Assembly (NCBI GenBank): GCA_030144725.1
Contig: JASKMD010000014.1
Location: 375,420 to 439,419, forward strand
Reading direction: 5' to 3'
Length of the DNA: 64,000 bases
DNA from: Haematococcus lacustris
Taxonomy: Eukaryota > Chlorophyta > Chlorophyceae > Chlamydomonadales > Haematococcaceae
Shown: in pieces, positions 51,077-61,140 of the stretch
Position numbering within the stretch: the first letter of the stretch is position 1
Layout of the letters: every line of letters begins with the position of its first letter
Translations under genes and position numbers: made by a program
The notes under the pieces: generated by a model
What the model was told of the DNA's origin: nothing
Databases searched by the model: none
Seen by the model: the letters and a program-made list of their open reading frames with translations, nothing else

Positions 51077-51663
51077 CACCGGCTCTGCTGGAGCCGCCAA
51101 GTGAGGTGTATTGTCCCTCCGCCAGGAAGCTGTCTGAATGGTGGCAGAGTAATGTCAAGCAGGCCCGCCATTTCATGGAACAAGCTCAGCAGCGTCAGGC
51201 CTAGCTGGCTAACAAAGGGCGCAGGGAGGTGGAGTTCAGCCCTGGTCAGCTAGTGCTTTTGAGCACCAAGAACCTCAGGCTGAAGCCAGGTAAGGCCAAG
51301 AAGCTGCTGCCTAGGTTCATTGGGCCTTTCAAGGTGCTGGAGCATGTAGGTCCTGTTGCTGTACGCCTAGACCTGCCTCCTGCCATGGCACGCATGCACC
51401 CTGTGTTCCATGTTGCTCTGCTGAGACCTTACACTAGTGAGCATCCTCACTTGCCTCCTCCTGTGGACTGGCTAGAGGAAGCACCTCTGTATGAGGTTGA
51501 GAAGTTGCTCGCCCATCGTGGTGTCCGTGCTGGTAGAGCACGTGGCTACTTAGTCAAGTGGCTGGGTTATGATGACTCTTACAACACATGGGAGCCAAGG
51601 AATAACCTTGTGAACTGCCAAGAAGTGTTGACTGCATATAATGCAGTGCATGGTTTGTCTTAG
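51077..51663 (+). pseudogene. LTR2 pol C-terminus: integrase tail and chromodomain
   Basis: After the frameshift the sequence continues ALLEPPSEVYCPSARKLSEW to RQA, a TAG at 51202-51204, then LANKGRREVEF. From 51229 the frame is open: RFIGPFKVLEHVGPVAVRLD, MHPVFHVALLRPY and a chromodomain, YLVKWLGYDDSYNTWEP, ending at 51663. The frameshift and stop separate this part from the rest of pol. Confidence 0.88.
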
Positions 51664-51723
51664 CATCACTGCTATAGTGTTGCGAGTCCTTGTGTTATCA
51701 CGAGGGCGGAGCGTTTCCTCTTT

Positions 51724-51736
51724 GGAGGGGGAGGAA
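51724..51736 (+). promoter_or_regulatory. LTR2 polypurine tract
   Basis: GGAGGGGGAGGAA directly before the 3' LTR. Confidence 0.8.
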
Positions 51737-51944
51737 TGTAGCGAACGGCTCCTCGAAGCCTAGCTCGCCTCACGGTACTTCTGTACTGCAGTGTGACATG
51801 GTGGGCGAAAGGGGCAGGTGGGCCTTCGTGCACACCTGCTTCAGAGGTTCGACTCCTCGGGGGAAACGTTCTAAACCCTGGCCGTGTCATGCTGTGGGAA
51901 AGAAGGTAGTTATCGGTTGTCGGCGCTGCTCTTAGCACGCTACA
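51737..51944 (+). repeat. LTR2 3' LTR
   Basis: 208 bp, differing from the 5' LTR at about one position (TTTAGAGG versus TTCAGAGG). Confidence 0.95.
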
Positions 51945-51949
51945 TCAGA

Positions 51950-51999
51950 CCGTTAATCCAATGAGTGTGTGTTGGTGTACATTGATGACATTCTGGTGA
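51950..51999 (+). pseudogene. LTR1 pol fragment with the YIDD box
   Basis: Encodes CVLVYIDDILV, the RT catalytic box, between LTR2 and the Helitron. It continues at 53551 with MSNTPEE. Confidence 0.85.
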
Positions 52000-53550
52000 C
52001 TAGGGCAGTGGGCCCGTCCCACATCGGACGGCCAGCAGGCAACATATGTATTAACAACTCATTTGTTTAACAACCAGCCCGATAGACAGCCGGTCAAGCA
52101 AGCCCGCATGCAGCCAAACAAAACTATGCCACTTGCTGTGGTGTTTATGATGTTCGCATGCTTGCATGATGCCCGCATTGCATCCTTGGCGTCTGAAAAA
52201 TGTGTGTGAGCATGATGTCCAGTTATCACTTCTGCAGTGTGCGACGGTGTGTGGCAAGAGCAATTGCAATGGCAGCTGCAGTCACAGTTGCAACAGCAGT
52301 GGTGCCAGCTAAGTGCCAAGTCGATGCGAGTTGGCATGGCTTGTCACCAGCCCTCATCGTCATTGGGGCCAGGTGGCAAGGCATAAAACACCTCGATGTA
52401 CACCACATTCTCCGTGCACGGAGAGGCAGCACAGACACCACATGCGAATGATGCACCCACTTGATGAAGCCCGTCAAGTAAGCCAACACGACCTGGTTCC
52501 TTACGATAGCCTGCTGCTTATATTCTTCCTTCAGCTTCTTCCCTTGTGGCAATACAGGAGCCTCTCAACCCACTTTGTCACGAAACGCCCTTTAGGGAGC
52601 TTTCCTTGCCGGGGTTCAACCGTTCACTCCTTGCGCTACGTTGCCTTTTGTAGAAAACGTTGTTCTGCACGTTTCCATGTTCTTGTTTTAGTGGATGGCA
52701 TAGGCCTTGTTCACATGGCACCACACCTGGTGGAATGTCATTTCAACATTAGCCACTGTCCATGGCTGCATGGCAGTGTCTTAGCACAGATGCAACACAC
52801 AACATGTCTTTCATCCAGATGGCTGCCGCAAGTTCCAGAGCTGTCGCAAGTTCCAGAGCTGCTGCCGCTGCTGCCACTGCTGCCACTGCTTCCGCTGCTT
52901 CCGCTGCTGCCCCTGCTGCTGCTGCTGCCCCTGCTGCACCTGCTACTGCTGCCCCTGCTGCTGCCTGTGCTGCTGCCTTTCCTGCTGCCCCTACTGCTGT
53001 TGCCCTTGCTGCTAGCCTGGCTGCTTTTTAGGGCTAGACACCTGCCCTTAGATGCATTGGGGACGATTGCTGAAGCAGAGGCTGAACATGTCTTACCGCA
53101 TAGGCAGTGCGCAAGGTTGACGTGCACGCCTCGCACGCCACGGCCAAGCGCCGCATCCGCGTGGTGCAGCCCAGTCCAGCCCAGTGGACTGCGGCTGTCA
53201 GTTCAAAATGATGGTGCAACCTGTTTCATGTTCATCTAGGGCCGGGGCTCTACTCCGCGGGGGGTCGGGGTCTTTGTTTGACTGAACTGTCGGTTGACGG
53301 GCCGGCCAGACCATTCAAAACGAAACATCGCGAGTAGACGCGCTGGCATCTACATTACCAGACCCACTACTCATCTCTATTTTTAAGGCCTCCAAAATTC
53401 AGAACGACTTTCGATCTTACTGCACAGTGAGTCGCGCTCGATTTTCTCGATGTACGATGCGGTGTTGAAGTTAGGAGAGGTCGCACGCTGAATCGCAGGC
53501 CATTCCGAGCACATTTTTCATCTTGACCCCCTATTTTTTTTATATGTAGA
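52000..53550 (-). mobile_element. Non-autonomous Helitron (1,551 bp)
   Basis: On the minus strand it starts TCTACATATAAAAAAAATAG and ends with the hairpin CCGTCC-GATGT-GGGACGG, then GCCCACTGCC and CTAG. It sits exactly between A and T of the host: removing it restores GTG ATG AGC in the LTR1 RT (VMSNTPEE). This 5'-TC, 3' hairpin plus CTRR and A|T target are Helitron hallmarks. No Rep/helicase is present. A second element with the same 3' end starts at 63037. Confidence 0.88.
52840..53030. repeat. (CTG/CCG)-rich triplet repeat in the Helitron
   Basis: Imperfect GCTGCTGCCGCTGCTGCCA-type repeats. The 308-codon plus-strand frame across it is Leu-rich low complexity and is not called as a gene. 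Confidence 0.85.
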
Positions 53551-53669
53551 TGAGCAACACCCCTGAGGAGCAGCACCTGAGGCAAGTCCTGCAGCTCATG
53601 CGAGATAACAAGTTTTACGCCAAACTGGCAAAGTGCGAGTTCAACAAGACGCAGCTGGCGTTTCTGGGC
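53551..53669 (+). pseudogene. LTR1 pol fragment: RT thumb
   Basis: Encodes SNTPEE, then LRQVLQLMRDNKFYAKLAKC and EFNKTQLAFLGHI. LTR3 interrupts it at HI; the next residues VGSKGITVDPTKV are at 56906. Confidence 0.88.
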
Positions 53670-53674
53670 CACAT

Positions 53675-54044
53675 TGTAACAGTCCAGACACTCAGCTAGG
53701 ATGAATGCGATGTTTATTTCATGCCCCATGCAGGTTCATGTGTGACTTGTGAAACACTTTGTTTTTAAGCTGAGATCGTTTTGGATTCGGGGAGAAAGAT
53801 GTAAGCAAACACTGCGCTTCTGCTCCAGCGTCCCCGTTACTCAACAAGTCTCTGATTCAACTAGGCTCGCCACTACCAAGAGTACGTGTGTAGCCAGCGT
53901 CTCTAATCGCAGCCACAGCATCTAGCAGTGGTTGTCTAAGTCTGTAGCTGCTTTAGCCGCATAAGCGACAGCTAATTAGCCCAGCCAGTTCAAAAACCCT
54001 AAAGTTGCAGCCATGCATACTGGGTATCTAGCTGTACGCTTACA
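53675..54044 (+). repeat. LTR3 5' LTR
   Basis: 370 bp; followed after one base by TTGGTTTCCGCAATTG. Confidence 0.93.
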
Positions 54045-56530
54045 CTTGGTTTCCGCAATTGTTCGATCGTATGGACCTGTGCGCAGTGACACCCGAGGCA
54101 ACTGATTCGGAGGTGCCAACGGAGTCGGAGCTGATGAACCCAGCTCCAGCGGCCTACTGCTGCAGAGTCTCCTGCTGATTCTGCAGAGGTGTTGCACTGC
54201 TGTTTCGCAGGCTTGCTTTACCCGTTTACACGGAGAGCTTAGCTAGTCCTTGCTTTGTCCCGCTGACGCGGAGGATTGCTTAGCTTGCCTGCACATTTTC
54301 ACGTGCGTTGCTTGCCACCATCATCCCCGCCACCACCCCAGCTAACGGGAGCTTAGCGAACTAGTTGTCACCAAACCTGTGAATCTGCAGCCAAACTGCA
54401 GGTCTAAGCAGAGTTACACCACAGCCTGCAGTAGGCAGAGAGCATAGCCTTGCAGAGCACCTTGCTGAGACCCAATCAGTCAGGCCTACCAGAGTTTCAT
54501 TAACACAATCAACCTGTCCAAGCAGAGAACACAACTCCCAGCCCAGAAGCATGGAAAAACACAGGTGCACTCCTGCTCTAGATGCATTGCACCGCCAACA
54601 AGCGTACCTGGCCACTTATAGGCACAGAGCACACCCAGCTGGTAATCACAACTAACATCAGCCTGCACAAGCAGAGATCAGTACCTTGCAGTGCACCAGC
54701 CTGCAGAGAGTCATAACATGCAGTTGGCAAAGCACCCAGCCTACCAGCATAGTCTCAAGCTGATAGACAAGCAGGGCAAAGTGGCATGGGGGCCAGCCCA
54801 GTAGTCATATCTTGACGTCTTTAGGCATGCACTCTCAGCTCAGCCCAGCACCAATCAAGCCACACATAGCTGCTTCTCTAGCGCACAGTTCTTTTGTCGA
54901 CATCGCTCTTGTTAGACTCGGTCGACGTATTTGCAGCACAACCCACAGCACAAGTGGATCCCCACAGCGGAGAGCTCACCTACCCTTCTATGAGGAGAAC
55001 GCGCAGTAAGCTGACCTCGCACAGCACCTGCCATACCTGCGACTCGACTCGCATCATTGCACTTCCAGACCGCCGCAGCCCTACCACCACCCTGACTGCC
55101 ACTCCACACCATTTTGGCATCAGCCACAGCGACAGCGCACATCACATCACTAGCAGGACACCATGCTGGCTCCAGCCACACAAGCTCTGAGTCTTCAGCT
55201 GTAGCCTACACACCTGCATTCCTTGCAGAGAATAGGGCACCTTTCAGCAATCATGGCAGCTCGCTTAGCAGCCTGCTCAGTACACTCAAGCCGCATAGCT
55301 GCACAGCATGCACACACAATTACAGCCCAGGTTCTGCCTGATGTAGCACACATATACAACATGGCAGCAGAGACACCCAGCCTAGCGGCCTGCCAGCACA
55401 GCCGAACAGCCGCACAGCCGAACAGCTTGCGCATGTAGATTCTTGCAGCCCAGGTATACCCTGAGGTAACATTCACACTTCATGGCAGCAAAGCACCCTA
55501 GCCAGCAGCCTGCCATAACACTCAAGTCGCATAGCACATGGCATGCGCACATCATGGCAGCCCAGGTAGCACCTGAGGTAGCATACACACATCATGGCAG
55601 AAGAGCCTACCATTACCATCAAGTCGTTAGCTGCACAGTTAGCGCACAAGCAGCCAAGGTGTACCCTGAGGTAGCTAACAACGGCACGGGGCAAAGCGAT
55701 CATGCATTTGCCTAGGGTTGCAGCTTCATCTGCTTCTCTCATCTTCACTCATGCATGGGCCACACACAATGCAGCTAGGCACAGCAGCCTCTGCATACCA
55801 ACAAGCGGGCACATACGCCTAGGCTCTTGAGCTTCGCAGCCTTGCACCTCAAGTGACCTTAAAGTGCACAGTACCAGCGTCTCACCACGGCTGCACTGGC
55901 TGGCTAGCATGCCAGTTACTACAGCAGAGCCGGGGGAGCCATACCACTCCCATGCGCACCGACCAACAACACATGGGCATGAGTGCAGTAAAGCACCTGA
56001 CCCCACTATCTTCCCACTCTGGTTAGGGACAAAGCATATGTCTGCTTATATCCCACCAACTCTGTTCTAGCACTATGCAGCCAGCATGGATTGATCACCC
56101 ATTGCAACCTGCGCTGAACACAGCCACCACTACTTCGTCTTTTACAATGGTTTCTTCTGTCAGCTGGGAGGAGGAGAGCATGACCAAGATGGGAGCACGA
56201 GACAAGATTCTGATGCTCCTGTCGAAGAGTATGAACACCTCTTTGCATGAGGTTTGCATGTAGCTTTGCTTTGCATGGCGCATAATGCATTTGCGTGTCT
56301 GTTGCATGTACCCTGATGCATGACTTGATATCTGTTTCTTTCTGCGTCTTCCTGCATGTAGCTTTGCTTTGCATGGAGCTGAACGCATTCGCTTGTCTGT
56401 TGCATGTAGCTAGAAGCATGAATGTTTTTGTCTGCCTGTCCTTGCATGCCTGTTTTGCCTGTTGTCGCAAGATTCTGATTGATATAAAAACTGCAAGCTC
56501 CGGGACGTAGCTTTTCGGAGTGGGGGAGAG
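54045..56530 (+). other. LTR3 interior, non-coding
   Basis: No open frame with a recognised motif. It contains CAGCCTGC/GCAGAG repeats (54370-54760) and four degenerate units of about 120 bp (55230-55690) with ATCATGGCAGC and CAGCCCAGGT. Two GCATGTAGCTTTGCTTTGCATGG copies are at 56257 and 56355. Confidence 0.7.
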
Positions 56531-56900
56531 TGTAACAGTCCAGACACTCAGCTAGGATGAATGCGATGTTTATTTCATGCCCCATGCAGGTTCATGTGTG
56601 ACTTGTGAAACACTTTGTTTTTAAGCTGAGATCGTTTTGGATTCGGGGAGAAAGATGTAAGCAAACACTGCGCTTCTGCTCCAGCGTCCCCGTTACTCAA
56701 CAAGTCTCTGATTCAACTAGGCTCGCCACTACCAAGAGTACGTGTGTAGCCAGCGTCTCTAATCGCAGCCACAGCATCTAGCAGTGGTTGTCTAAGTCTG
56801 TAGCTGCTTTAGCCGCATAAGCGACAGCTAATTAGCCCAGCCAGTTCAAAAACCCTAAAGTTGCAGCCATGCATACTGGGTATCTAGCTGTACGCTTACA
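56531..56900 (+). repeat. LTR3 3' LTR
   Basis: 370 bp, apparently identical to the 5' LTR. Confidence 0.93.
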
Positions 56901-56905
56901 CACAT

Positions 56906-57755
56906 CGTGGGCAGCAAAGGCATTACTGTCGACCCTACGAAAGTGCAAGTCGTAAAAGAATGGCCGACGCCGCGTAACCTAAAAGATCTGCAGGCTTTCC
57001 TGGGGCTGGCAAACTACTTCAGGCGGTTCATACCCAACTTCAGCTCTCTGGCTGCGCCGTTGACGAATCTGACCAGCAAGCAAGTGGCTGCTGCGTATGA
57101 CTGGGAACACTTTGGGGGTAGCGAGCCAAAAGCATTCGATGGCCTGAAAGAGGCGCTGTGCTCTGCTCCTGTGCTGGCTCTGCCTGACTTCAGCAAGCCT
57201 TTTGTAGTGTGCACCGATGCGTCGCTGGTAGGCACCGGTGGGGTGCTGATGCAAGATGGCAGGCCAGTTGCTTACACAAGTAGAAAGATGTCCCCAGCTG
57301 AGACGCGCTATGCCACTGGAGAGCAGGAGCTGCTGGGTATAATCAGAGCAGTTAGAGAGTGGAGGTGCTATTTGGATGGAGCGGTTGATGTTACAATCCT
57401 GACTGATCAAAATCCCCTCATCTACCCGCAAACACAGCCCAACATGTCGAGGCGGCAGGTCAGATGGATGGAAGAGCTATCACGCTACAAGTATGAGATC
57501 AAATACATACCCGGTGCAACTAATGTGGCTGACCCTATCAGCCGTAACCCCGCTCTGGCCAATGAGGTGGCGCTAACAAGCTCATCATCACCACACAATG
57601 CTGACTCTGAAGACGCCATGACTGTGATCATGACGCTAAGCTCCCGGGCTGAGGGGCTGATCTACGCCATCACTACACGCCGCACTGCTGCCCGGCTGCG
57701 AGAGAGTGCTGAGCTGGGTGTCACAGCCATGAGTGTGACCGTGCGAAATGCGTGA
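56906..57755 (+). pseudogene. LTR1 pol: RT connection and RNase H
   Basis: Open frame from VGSKGITVDPTKVQVVKEW. RT connection: FLGLANYFRRFIPNFSSLA. RNase H: VCTDASLVGTGGVLMQDG, SRKMSPAETRYATGEQE, ILTDQNPLIY, then IKYIPGATNVADPISRNP. These are the parts missing from LTR2. The frame closes at TGA 57753-57755 in the linker before the integrase. Confidence 0.9.
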
Positions 57756-57784
57756 CATGAGATAGGCCATGCAAGCCATGCAAG

Positions 57785-59032
57785 GTGGCTGCCCGGGAGG
57801 CTGCCCAAAGAGCAGGCCAATTGGCCCCACCTGATGATTTGGCTGCTGCCCATACGCCTGGCCAGGCAAGAATGACAAGTGCACATCAAAAGGGGGCACA
57901 GCCAGGTGGGGGGGAAGCCCTGCGGCAGCAACAACAAACAACAGAGTCACAAAACAAATCAAACAAACAAGGTGGTGACGAGCAGTCCACAACTGAGTCG
58001 GGTCCCTTAACCCTAATGCAGGCAATCAAACAAGCCCACGCGGCTGACACACGCTTTGCTGATGATGCCTTCACATCGCAGCTGTACCAGCATGAGGGGC
58101 TGTGGCTAACTGAGTGGGGCAGAGTGGTGGTTCCTGATGACGCTGCGCTGCGGAAGAGAGTGATATACACCATGCATGACACCAGGTCTGCTGGTCACCT
58201 GGGTATGACGAAGACCCTTGAGCAGGTGACGCGCTGGTTTACATGGCCTGGTGTGTTAGAGGATGTGAAGAGCTACGTGCGCAGCTGCCACTCGTGCCAA
58301 GTGAACAAGTCAAGTGCCAAGAAGCCTGCTGGCCTGCTGCAGCCGCTGCCCATACCTGAGAGACCTTGGGACAGCGTATCAATGGACCTCATAGTGAAGC
58401 TACCTGCAAGTGGGCGCAACAAATATGACTCAATATTAGTGTTTGTGGACAGACTAACAAAGATGGTACACCTGGTGAAGACCTGGGAGAGCATGACTGC
58501 CACACAGTATGCAAAGCTGTTCCTTGAGCATGTGTTCCGGCTGCATGGGATGCCGAGGAGTGTGGTCAGTGACAGAGGGCCCCAGTTTCACAACAAGTTC
58601 TGGGCTGAGGTTACCAAGCTGCTCCAGGTCCAGGTGAACCTATCCAGCGCCTACCACCCTGCAGCAGATGGCCAAGCAGAGTGTGTTAACCGGGTAATCG
58701 AGGAAATGCTAAGGCACTTCATCAGGCCTGACCAGCGGGACTGGGCGGAGTACTTACCTCTGGTGGAGTTCGCCATCAACAATGCCTGGCAGGAGTCGGT
58801 CCGCAACACGCCCTTCTACCTGAGTTATGGCTATCATCCGCGGCTGGCTGAGCTGCTCGACCTGTCGCAGAAGGTGCCGCAGGCGCATGATTTTGTGAAA
58901 GGCATGAAGAGAGCGGTTGAGCAGGCGAGGCAGTGCCTAGCGCGGGCGCAGAAGCGCATGAAGTCATATCAGGATAACAAACGGCGTGAGGCACTTTATC
59001 TGCCTAATGACATGGCAGCACACAGAACATGA
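57785..59032 (+). pseudogene. LTR1 pol: integrase
   Basis: 415-codon frame, shifted relative to the RNase H part. A Gln/Asn-rich linker is followed by the HHCC domain (TMHDTRSAGHLGMTKTLEQV; CHSCQVNK). The DDE core shows SMDLIVKL, VVSDRGPQFHN and VIEEMLRHFI, with SAYHPAADGQ before the Glu. It ends with PNDMAAHRT at 59032, where the family normally continues into LLSTKNLR; the next part is in another frame. Confidence 0.9.
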
Positions 59033-59543
59033 GGGGTAAGGCTAACCAGCCTGGAGTCCGTAAGCTAAAGCCTCGCTATGTGGGCCCATTCAGTGTGCAG
59101 TACATGGTGGGCAAGGCAGCTGTGAAGTTGTGGCTGCCAGACGAGTGGTCTCGACTCCACAACGTGTTTCATGTGTCCTTGGTTAAGCCCTATCGCACAG
59201 ATGCTTCAGGGGCAGTGCCTGGGCTGGCTGGACCACCTCCTGTGCAGTGGCTAGATGGAGAGCCCCAATACACAGTGGAGAAGGTGGTGGGCCACAGGCT
59301 GGAGCCCAGAAAGGCAAGCGCAAGGGCAAGTGCAAGAAGAGAAGGCTTGAGTTCCTGGTCAAGTGGCAAGGACACGATGACGAGCATAACACATGGGAGT
59401 TGAGCACTCAGCTGGTGGGCTGCCAAGAGCTGTTGGCCGGGTACCTGACAGAGCATCACCTGAGTGCCGAGGCTGAGGAGGCGACTGGTGGCGAGGCTGA
59501 AGCTAAGGATAAAGTTGAGGCTGAGGCCCAGGCCTCATGGTAG
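59029..59543 (+). pseudogene. LTR1 pol C-terminus: integrase tail and chromodomain
   Basis: First frame: KPRYVGPFSVQYMVGKAAVK, LHNVFHVSLVKPYR and VQWLDGEPQYTVEKVVGHR. Then a frame change near 59300 leads to the chromodomain RLEFLVKWQGHDDEHNTWEL and an acidic Glu/Ala tail ending at 59543. The frame change is another disabling lesion. Confidence 0.87.
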
Positions 59544-59661
59544 TGACATGGTTGAACTCAGACTCCTAGCGCTAGTGTGGGCGCGAGTGACGGCACAATG
59601 TGCCTGAGCGGGGCAACACCACGTTGGTCAGCTGAGGACAGCTGAGCCAGGTGGGGGGGGA
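59544..59661 (+). other. LTR1 3' untranslated region with polypurine tract
   Basis: Short non-coding stretch ending GGTGGGGGGGGA just before the LTR. Confidence 0.75.
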
Positions 59662-59824
59662 TGTTACGTGATGATGTAATGCTGAGGCAATATTCGTAAA
59701 GCCCCTATGAGAAGTGTGACGTGGTGCGGTGATCTGAGGCCGGGTTCGATTCCCGGGCAGACTTCCTGACAACGCCCGGTCTGTCATGGAGAACTCTGTC
59801 ACCGTCACCGGACGTCTCGCAACA
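59662..59824 (+). repeat. LTR1 3' LTR
   Basis: 163 bp, about four differences from the 5' LTR. Confidence 0.92.
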
Positions 59825-60333
59825 CGGGTGCTTCACGCCAGCCTCATGGTGGGGGCCTTGTGGGGCCACATCCTCAAGGGTACGGCTGCCCCGGGGCTCT
59901 TCCGCCTGCCGCTTCTGCTAGCCGGGGCACCTGGAGACTCTAACCCACGCCTTCCTGGCCTGCCCCGCCGTGGTCCCAGCCTGGGAGTGGGTGCTGGACG
60001 TGTACGGCCGCCTCACAGGCACCCGGCCCCCCTCGGGCGACGCCATGCTGCTCCTCAGTGGGCGCCCCACCCGCGGCGAGGCCCCCCCCCTTTTAGCCCC
60101 CTGACAGCCTGTTGTGGCTGCGGCTGCGCGTGGCCTATCTATCCACCCTCATCACGGCCGTCAAGCGTGACTGGCATCGGGTGGGGAGGGACATCAGGGT
60201 GGGCCCATGCGGCGCTTTGCCCTCCACCTGGTTCAAGGGCAAGGACCCGGAGCTGGACGCTGCCCACTTCGACCAGCTGTGGCCCGAGGCGTCGGGGGGC
60301 TGGTTTGCCAACCCCCCTTGCCAAGCAGCCTAG
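59825..60333 (+). pseudogene. LINE ORF2 C-terminal end (right array)
   Basis: Continues the interrupted LINE after CGGGT. It reads VLHASLMVGALWGHILKG, then in another frame CRFC, a TAG (59919-59921) and PGHLETLTHAFLA, and finally WLRLRVAYLSTLITAVKRDW to a stop at 60331-60333. It is homologous to 3114-3622 on the other strand. Confidence 0.78.
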
Positions 60334-60940
60334 GAGGGAGCGGAGGGGAGGGCAGGAGGGGGCAGAGGGGAGGGTTGGGGCAGGAGGAGTGGAGGAGGAG
60401 AGGGCAGCAGGGAGGCCTAGGCAGGGGGGGGGCAGGGCGCAGGGGGGGGGAGAGCTGTTTGTTCGCCTCTCCTTGCAGTGGCCCGTCCCCTTCCCCGTCG
60501 AGCCAGCCTGAGCTGCAGGGTTGCTGCTTGGGGCTTCGTGCGTTCTGTGGGTGGGGTGGGCTAGGCCTCGGGGGTTTGTCTGGGTGTCAGGGGAGCGGGG
60601 GCTTAGTTGGTCTTGGTTTGAGTGTTGGGGGTAGGGTTTAAGGCCTCAGGTCGAGGGGCTGGGCTTAGGCTCGTGTGAATGGTTTTGTGGGGAGGGTCTG
60701 GGGAGGTGTGTAGAGCTAGGGTGGAGGGCGTTGGTGTGGGGGAGTGTCTTGACGTTGTCCTTGGGAGGGGGTTGCTTGGGTTGTGTGGACCTTTGCTTGG
60801 GTTGTGTGGACCTTTGCTTGGGGTGTGTGGACCGTTGTGTTTGGGTGGGGTGCTTGGGGATCGTGTAAGGGGGAACCTTGTTTGATGTAAGCAAGAGCTC
60901 AGCCCTGCCGTGCGCCCAGCCAGAGCCCGGGCTGGGTAGC
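60334..60940 (+). other. 3' non-coding segment of the LINE unit (right array)
   Basis: G-rich, with three GGTTGTGTGGACCTTTGCTT-type repeats at 60778-60840. No gene seen. Confidence 0.6.
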
Positions 60941-61140
60941 CATGGGGGCTCGGGCTCCGAGGGGGCAGGGAGGGGAGGTCGGGGGGGGGAAGGGGGGAAG
61001 GGGGCGGTCAGGGGAAGGCGGGCGAACAGGGGCTAGGGGGTGGGCTGGGGGAAGGTGGCGGGCAAGGACAGCAGCAGGGCGGGCGGGAGCAGGGTGGGGA
61101 GCAGGAGCCGGAGGTGGTCATCCCAGCTGTCTGAGCGGGG

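Larger units (their letters stand above)
46274..51944 (+). mobile_element. LTR2, Ty3/gypsy chromodomain element (5,671 bp)
   Basis: Two 208-bp LTRs differing at about one base, flanked by TCAGA (46269-46273, 51945-51949). Order: primer site, gag, in-frame stop, protease, RT, integrase, chromodomain, polypurine tract. RNase H is deleted in frame. One frameshift and one nonsense codon lie in the integrase C-terminal part. It is inserted in the RT of LTR1 and is therefore younger than it. A solo LTR of this family is at 7241-7448. Confidence 0.95.
53675..56900 (+). mobile_element. LTR3, non-autonomous LTR retrotransposon (3,226 bp)
   Basis: Two 370-bp LTRs that appear identical by eye, flanked by CACAT (53670-53674, 56901-56905). 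TGTAACAGTCC to CGCTTACA ends, a TTGGTTTCCG primer site at 54046, and a GTGGGGGAGAG purine tract before the 3' LTR. The 2.5-kb interior has no gag or pol, so it depends on another element. Identical LTRs make it one of the youngest insertions here. Orientation follows the PBS and polypurine tract. Confidence 0.9.
44423..59824 (+). mobile_element. LTR1, Ty3/gypsy chromodomain element with three nested insertions
   Basis: LTRs of 163 bp at both ends and a CGGGT duplication (44418-44422, 59825-59829). Removing LTR2 (46274-51949), the Helitron (52000-53550) and LTR3 (53675-56905) leaves about 5 kb with protease, RT, RNase H, integrase and chromodomain in order. There is no recognisable gag. Several frameshifts and stops make it a dead copy. 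Its LTRs differ at about four of 163 positions, more than those of the elements nested in it. Confidence 0.92.

Noticed and set aside
52313..53239. 308-codon frame in the Helitron
   Set aside because: Low-complexity Leu/Pro sequence from a triplet repeat, with no motif; unlikely coding.
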